Shown piece after piece: positions 59,641-64,000 of a DNA stretch of 64,000 bases. The DNA lies in NCBI GenBank assembly GCA_000526435.1, contig JAGB01000004.1:62001-126000 (forward strand). Direction: 5' to 3'. This stretch comes from Caldicoprobacter oshimai DSM 21659 (GTDB lineage Bacteria > Bacillota > Clostridia > Caldicoprobacterales > Caldicoprobacteraceae). A program made the position numbers and the translations under genes. Below the pieces are notes generated by a model. The model was given only the letters and a program-made list of their open reading frames with translations. It did no database searches and had not been told where the DNA came from. Every line of letters starts with the position of its first letter. The stretch's first letter is position 1.

Positions 59641-61038
59641 TCACTTAACAAGCTCGGCAATGGCGTGGGCATAGATTTTAGCATTCATCATCAGGTCCTC
59701 GATTTCTATATACTCATTCCTCTGATGTGCCATCTCGGGCTTTCCAGGGAAGACCGCTCCAAAGGCAACAGCATTTTTAATCGCCCTGGCGTAGGTACCG
59801 CCACCTATAGCAACAGTATAGGCGGGTTGCCCTGTTTGCTCCGCATATACCTTCTTCAGCGTTTGCACCAAGAAGTGGTCCTCGGGCACATAAAGAGGGC
59901 CCTGATGGTCTAAAACCTCTACCTCTACGCCATGCATGTCAGCCACCATGTGTATGCGTGCCAGTATTTCCTGTTCTTCAAAGCTCACTGGATAGCGTAT
60001 ATCGATAACGGCACGCCCGACCTGGCTGTCCACTTGAATCATGCCTAAATTGAGGGTGAGCTTCCCCGAAAGCTGATCTTCCAGCGCCAGCCCCATGGAT
60101 TGGCCGTCAACCTGCATTCCAATGGCCTCACTGAGAAAAGCGATGAACCTCTCCATCTCGCTATATCCCAGTCCCAGAGCTGACAGGCAGAGCAGCATCT
60201 GACCAATGGCGTTCTTCCCTTTTTCAGGCATGCTGGCGTGAGCGAGTTGACCAATAGATTTAACGATTACAGTATCTCTATCACCCAATTCAACCTCTAT
60301 CGTATATCCCGATTTACTTTTTAGGTTTTCAATGTCTTTAATCAATTTTTCCCTATCAACGCCTGGCCCAAAAACGCAGATGCACTCGTCGGGCACCACA
60401 TTTGGCCTCTGGCCCCCGTATATTTTTTCAATCCCGATAGAAGATTTTTGCCCACTGGAAAACTTCTTACACAAGGCTATGTGCAAAATTCCCTTTTCGG
60501 CGTTGATAATAGGATAGCGTCCGTCAGGGCTCATCCCAAAATCGGGTACTGCCTCTCGCTTAAAATAATATTTGAGGTCCTCCCAGCCGCTCTCCTCATC
60601 GGTGCCCAGTATTAGTCTCACCTTCTTATTTACCGGGATCCCGGACTGCATAACGGCTTTCATGGCATAAAGCACCGCAATGGTTGGCCCTTTATCGTCA
60701 ATTGCTCCTCTGCCGTAAATCCTGCCATCGTGAATCTCCCCGCCATACGGTGGATAAGTCCACCCACTTCCTTCGGGCACCACATCCAAATGCGTTAATA
60801 TCCCCAGCATCTTTTCCCCTTGACCGAATTCTATATGGCCAGCATAGCCATCTACGTTTTTCGTCTCAAACCCGAGCCTTCTGCCAAGGGTCAACACGTA
60901 GTCAAGCGCCCTGTAGACATCCTCGCCAAACGGCTTGCCAGGCTGTGGCTCCCCCTCTACGCTGGGTATGGCCACCAGCTCCTGAGTCGAACGTATTATT
61001 TCGTCCCTGTACGATTCAATGATGTGGTTCAAATCCAT
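59641..61038 (-). CDS. pepV: Dipeptidase PepV (M20A peptidase)
   Basis: A 465-aa di-zinc dipeptidase of standard length. Motifs are GILTHLDVVPEGSGWTYPP (first His, with Asp) near 85, GRGAIDDKGPTIAVLYAMKA (bridging Asp) near 114, LGTDEESGWEDLKYYF (general base Glu and metal Glu) near 150, a lid domain, and GGGTYARAIKNAVAFGAVFP with PEMAHQRNEYI near 430. It splits dipeptides from uptake or protein turnover. ATG 61038 is preceded by GGGAGGGA. Confidence 0.94.
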   Translation of the reverse strand: MDLNHIIESYRDEIIRSTQELVAIPSVEGEPQPGKPFGEDVYRALDYVLTLGRRLGFETKNVDGYAGHIEFGQGEKMLGILTHLDVVPEGSGWTYPPYGGEIHDGRIYGRGAIDDKGPTIAVLYAMKAVMQSGIPVNKKVRLILGTDEESGWEDLKYYFKREAVPDFGMSPDGRYPIINAEKGILHIALCKKFSSGQKSSIGIEKIYGGQRPNVVPDECICVFGPGVDREKLIKDIENLKSKSGYTIEVELGDRDTVIVKSIGQLAHASMPEKGKNAIGQMLLCLSALGLGYSEMERFIAFLSEAIGMQVDGQSMGLALEDQLSGKLTLNLGMIQVDSQVGRAVIDIRYPVSFEEQEILARIHMVADMHGVEVEVLDHQGPLYVPEDHFLVQTLKKVYAEQTGQPAYTVAIGGGTYARAIKNAVAFGAVFPGKPEMAHQRNEYIEIEDLMMNAKIYAHAIAELVK

Positions 61039-61129
61039 AAAAAAATCCCTCCCTGAATTTAAAATTTATCCTCAACACTGAACCCCGCTGTTGTGCTCGC
61101 CAGTTTTTTACGGCCTACCCTAAAAAGGT

Positions 61130-61400
61130 TTAAAGTACCTCCTCAACGCTGAAGCCTTTTCCCTCTACTTCCCTGGTATCTATTATTGACATAAATGCAC
61201 CAGGATCAACCTTGTGCACCACTTCCCTGAGCTTTGACAGCTCCATGGTTCGTACCACCATGTATATAATAAGCAGCGATATGATGTCAGTACCGCCTAG
61301 CGAACCACGGTTCCTTATTATGATGCCCGTTCCCGTTCCCGAAATCAATCCACCGAAAATGGCTGCAATCATAGTATCCTTTACATCTATTGTCCACTAC
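61130..61400 (-). pseudogene. YitT-family membrane protein (DUF2179), truncated and internally deleted
   Basis: The frame encodes AAIFGGLISGTGTGIIIRNR and GSLGGTDIISLLIIYM, the characteristic YitT loop, then jumps directly to VVRTMELSKLREVVHKVDPG and FMSIIDTREVEGKGFSVEEV, the end of the DUF2179 domain. The N-terminal helices and about 120 residues between the two parts are missing. Intact YitT proteins have about 280 aa. The gene cannot make a normal product. Confidence 0.8.
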
Positions 61401-61704
61401 TATTCCGCTATTTGCAACTAATCTATATTATAACACAAAAATACCGTTTATGTATTTTTAAGCCAATTATCAGAAATTTTCGTTTCTTTCTAAAAGTTTT
61501 TGTACAAAAGGGGCTGCATCGGCGTGCAAAACATGGTAAAATAAGTTGGGGGTCATGCTAATTCTAACTGCAGTGGCCTGTTCAAAAGCTGGCTGGTAAA
61601 TCTTACATAAATTTGTTAGCCGATAAAATGCGTGCAAACGGTATCCACCGAATTTTTTGATAAAATCATTCAAAACCACAAAATCATTAAAAAGGAGTGT
61701 TCAA

Positions 61705-62439
61705 ATGATGAAGATCATAATATGCAAAAATTATGAAGAGATGAGCCAAACGGCAGCTGAAATTGTGGCCAAACAAATAAACAGCAATCCCCACACTGTT
61801 CTCGGCCTGGCAACCGGCAGTACGCCTGTGGGGATGTATAAAAATTTGGTTAAGATGAACAAAGAAGGCAAAGTTGACTTTTCCAACGTGGTAACCTTTA
61901 ATCTCGATGAATATGTGGGGCTTGACAAGGACCATCCCTGCAGCTACCACAGATTTATGGACGAAAACCTCTTCAATCACATAAACATAAAGAGGGAAAA
62001 CATACATCTGCCCAACGGTACAGCTCCCTCCCTGGAAGAAGAATGCAAAACCTATGAAAAGATGATAGCCCATGCTGGTGGCATTGATTTGCAGGTGTTG
62101 GGCATCGGACATAATGGCCACATCGGCTTTAACGAACCGGGTACCCCATTCCATTCCCTCACGCACGTTGTGGAGCTGGCACAGCGCACCATCGAAGCAA
62201 ACTCCAGGTTCTTCAACTCACCAGACGAAGTACCGCGTAAAGCCATTTCAATGGGCATAAAAACCATTATGCAGGCACGAAAGATCCTGCTTTTGGCCTC
62301 TGGAAAGGACAAAGCAGAGATTATAAGCAAAGCACTTCATGGGCCTATCACCACCGATGTGCCCGCCTCGGTACTCCAGCTTCATCCAAATGTAACAGTC
62401 ATCCTTGATGAAGACGCAGCATCCGCTTTGGACAGGTAA
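61705..62439 (+). CDS. nagB: Glucosamine-6-phosphate deaminase
   Basis: A 244-aa enzyme converting glucosamine-6-phosphate to fructose-6-phosphate and ammonia. Motifs: [15 protein letters not shown] (phosphate site) near 39, [20 protein letters not shown] (catalytic Asp) near 70, [20 protein letters not shown] (catalytic Asp-His-Glu) near 135, and [23 protein letters not shown] 61705 lies 7 bases after AAAAGGAG; the longer frame to 61657 is rejected. No nagA follows. A terminator ends the unit. Confidence 0.95.
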   Translation: MMKIIICKNYEEMSQTAAEIVAKQINSNPHTVLGLATGSTPVGMYKNLVKMNKEGKVDFSNVVTFNLDEYVGLDKDHPCSYHRFMDENLFNHINIKRENIHLPNGTAPSLEEECKTYEKMIAHAGGIDLQVLGIGHNGHIGFNEPGTPFHSLTHVVELAQRTIEANSRFFNSPDEVPRKAISMGIKTIMQARKILLLASGKDKAEIISKALHGPITTDVPASVLQLHPNVTVILDEDAASALDR

Positions 62440-62472
62440 AGGTGAAAAACCTTCAAGGCTTAAAAATAAAAG

Positions 62473-62505
62473 AAAGGCTACTGATCAACTCGGTAGCCTT
62501 TTTTA
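62473..62505 (+). terminator. Rho-independent terminator after nagB
   Basis: AAAGGCTAC (62473-62481) pairs with GTAGCCTTT (62493-62501), loop 11, then Ts; it may also serve the convergent binding-protein gene. Confidence 0.82.
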
Positions 62506-62521
62506 TAAGCAAGGTTAATAC

Positions 62522-64000
62522 TTATTTTGTCAACATTTTCCATGCCTCTCTTCCTTCATCCAGAATCTCCTGCAAACCTACTGCCTTTAGCTTTTCATAC
62601 TCGCTATAGAATTCCTCAATGCTTATCTCACCGGTTATACACTGAGCCAGCAGCCCCTCTAATTTGGGGAATATTTGCGCCTGATATTCGGTATATGCCT
62701 TGGTATTCAAGACAGGAATCGGTGTGAAGAAATACTCTTTCCCAACATATAGGGCGTCATAGAATAACTTCATAGGTTCGGAAATCTCTTCATAAGTTTT
62801 GCCGCCCAACAAAACTTGCATATAGGCATCTTCTGTGAACAAATGAGGGAAAGGTGTAAAGTTCAATCCGGCTTTTCTGAATTCAGCAAAAGACTCATTA
62901 TAAGGCGCCTTCAATACCGGTTTCCCATCTACAATTTCATGATGCACCCCTTCAATACCATAGGACATCAACCTTATTCCTTCTTCACTGAATACATAAT
63001 TGAAGAACTTGATTATATTTTCTGCTTTATCTTCAGCGGCAACAGTAATGGCAGCACCACCGCTCACTCTTACTCTGGACGGTATACCCCTCTTCCCTTG
63101 TGGTCCCTGTATAGGTTTTACTCCTATCAACGTGGCTTTTGGATCAATTTCCCTAAGCACTTCTGTTGTGGTTCTTGTATTGGCAGCCCAGGTCATCATT
63201 GAGCCTGCAAGATTGGCTTGAGCTACCTTTTCTAACTCAGGATTATTGACAAACGTTCCTCTTGTAGCAAATTCTTTATCCAACAATCCTTCTTTGTACA
63301 ATGCTCGCATTTCTTCCAAGAAAAGTTTAAATTCTGGGAGCTCATACATTAAGGTATAATTCCCTTCAGCATCCAGCGTAAATCCTATCTTATTAGCAAC
63401 GTTTATCCCAAAGGCAGGCAATAGCGAATAAATATCACCAGCATATGGAACTTCATTGGTTGGATCCCCATCACCATTGGCATCCTGCTCTTTAAAGGCT
63501 CTCCAAGCAGCCTTCCACTCATCCCATGTCTCGGGTATCTTATCTATTCCTACATTTTCTAGCCAATCCTTACGAATTTGCATTGCATAAGCAGGATCAA
63601 AATCAAGAATAAAAGGTATATGGTATATTTTACCATCTACCACTTGCCTCACATGGAAATAATCCTCCTCTTTTAAACTGTTTAAAATATTCTGCCCGTG
63701 CTTTTCTAATAGTTCATCTAATGGAATTATTGCTCCTTCATTGATTAGCGTAGGTATGCTTGCTCCAGCTATCATGTCAGGTATATTCCCAGAAGCAAGC
63801 GTAACCGATACCTTATCCGCATAATTAGCCGCTGGGTACCACTGAAACTCAATTTCTGTATTGGTCCTTTTCATCAATTCATCAAAGATTGGATTTCCTT
63901 CTTGTGGATGGTCTCCCCAAATGCTTCCCATATAACTAAATTTGAACGTTTCTTTAAATAAGGTATCATTTTTCTCTTCACCCTCATTAGTCTCTTCAGA
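62522..64000 (-). CDS. Sugar-binding lipoprotein (LplA/YtcQ type), 5' end beyond the window
   Basis: At least 492 codons are open to the right edge; the N-terminal signal and start lie outside. The visible part begins in a Glu/Asn-rich linker (SEETNEGEEKNDTLFKET), then the mature domain FKFSYMGSIWGDHPQEGN, with EIEFQWYPAANYADKVSVTL, GKIYHIPFILDFDPAYAMQI, RKDWLENVGIDKIPETWDEW and FNYVFSEEGIRLMSYGIEGV. This is the same family as the pectin-locus binding protein but clearly a different member. Ligand unknown; permease genes are not on this side. Confidence 0.9.
   Translation of the reverse strand, partial: SEETNEGEEKNDTLFKETFKFSYMGSIWGDHPQEGNPIFDELMKRTNTEIEFQWYPAANYADKVSVTLASGNIPDMIAGASIPTLINEGAIIPLDELLEKHGQNILNSLKEEDYFHVRQVVDGKIYHIPFILDFDPAYAMQIRKDWLENVGIDKIPETWDEWKAAWRAFKEQDANGDGDPTNEVPYAGDIYSLLPAFGINVANKIGFTLDAEGNYTLMYELPEFKLFLEEMRALYKEGLLDKEFATRGTFVNNPELEKVAQANLAGSMMTWAANTRTTTEVLREIDPKATLIGVKPIQGPQGKRGIPSRVRVSGGAAITVAAEDKAENIIKFFNYVFSEEGIRLMSYGIEGVHHEIVDGKPVLKAPYNESFAEFRKAGLNFTPFPHLFTEDAYMQVLLGGKTYEEISEPMKLFYDALYVGKEYFFTPIPVLNTKAYTEYQAQIFPKLEGLLAQCITGEISIEEFYSEYEKLKAVGLQEILDEGREAWKMLTK

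Noticed and set aside
1-64000. CRISPR array, rRNA genes, prophage or integrase
   Set aside because: No spaced direct repeats, no rRNA signature sequences and no phage structural or integrase genes were seen.

Overview
The window reads as a chromosomal segment of a low-GC, anaerobic, plant-biomass-degrading member of the Clostridia (Thermoanaerobacterales/Caldicellulosiruptor/Mahella-like). Supporting signs are rubrerythrin and desulfoferrodoxin, a CoA-disulfide reductase/rhodanese fusion, a tungsten-type aldehyde:ferredoxin oxidoreductase with its cofactor and tungstate-uptake genes, a large SRP RNA of the type found in spore-forming Bacillota, a T-box leader on ilvB, and MsmX-less LplB/YtcP-type sugar ABC transporters. 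Species assignment is inference only.

Layout. 1-6 kb: the end of a DUF2508 (YaaL-like) gene, then an oxygen/thiol defence group (rubrerythrin, desulfoferrodoxin, free-Met-sulfoxide reductase, CoA-disulfide reductase) mixed with a GT8 glycosyltransferase and a PhnP-like metallo-beta-lactamase-fold enzyme. 6-18.4 kb: a pectin locus on the minus strand (AraC/YesN regulator, lipoprotein binding protein, two permeases, large PL9 pectate lyase with a sortase-like tail), bracketed by two collinear copies of an EamA transporter gene, one of them frameshifted. 18.5-21.5 kb: a metallophosphoesterase and a GntR(YtrA)-ABC operon with a clear promoter/operator. 21.5-29.9 kb: a decayed accessory stretch of small lipoproteins and membrane proteins carrying in-frame stops and frameshifts, an Imm5-like gene, a dead IS701-like element and an internally deleted second IS.

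30.2-34 kb: housekeeping recR-ybaB-dnaX, SRP RNA and tRNA-Ser(GGA). In related genomes DUF2508 normally follows recR directly. Here it lies on the same strand about 30 kb away, so the material between looks inserted.

34.2-45.1 kb: a tungsten/molybdenum cofactor module: mogA on plus, and on minus ferredoxin-AOR-moaD-moeB, then tupABC, moeA-moeA-moaA-moaC/MOSC. Between moeB and tupA lie overlapping inverted repeats that look like an attenuator, plus a noncoding element that recurs beyond moaC. 45.3-51.1 kb: a membrane protein, dgoD, a structured leader with a nested 25-aa peptide before an HD-GYP gene, a DUF5317 protein and gene remnants. 51.3-64 kb: an orphan mtaB methanol methyltransferase, a DUF438-hemerythrin-PAS protein, a WYL regulator, a zinc-ribbon protein, a UbiA prenyltransferase, ilvB with T-box, ogt, pepV, a broken YitT gene, nagB, and a second sugar-binding lipoprotein running off the right edge.

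Many gene starts were moved inward from the longest frame because a good Shine-Dalgarno sequence sits just before an internal start codon. Several breaks fall in homopolymers, so some apparent pseudogenes could be sequencing errors.
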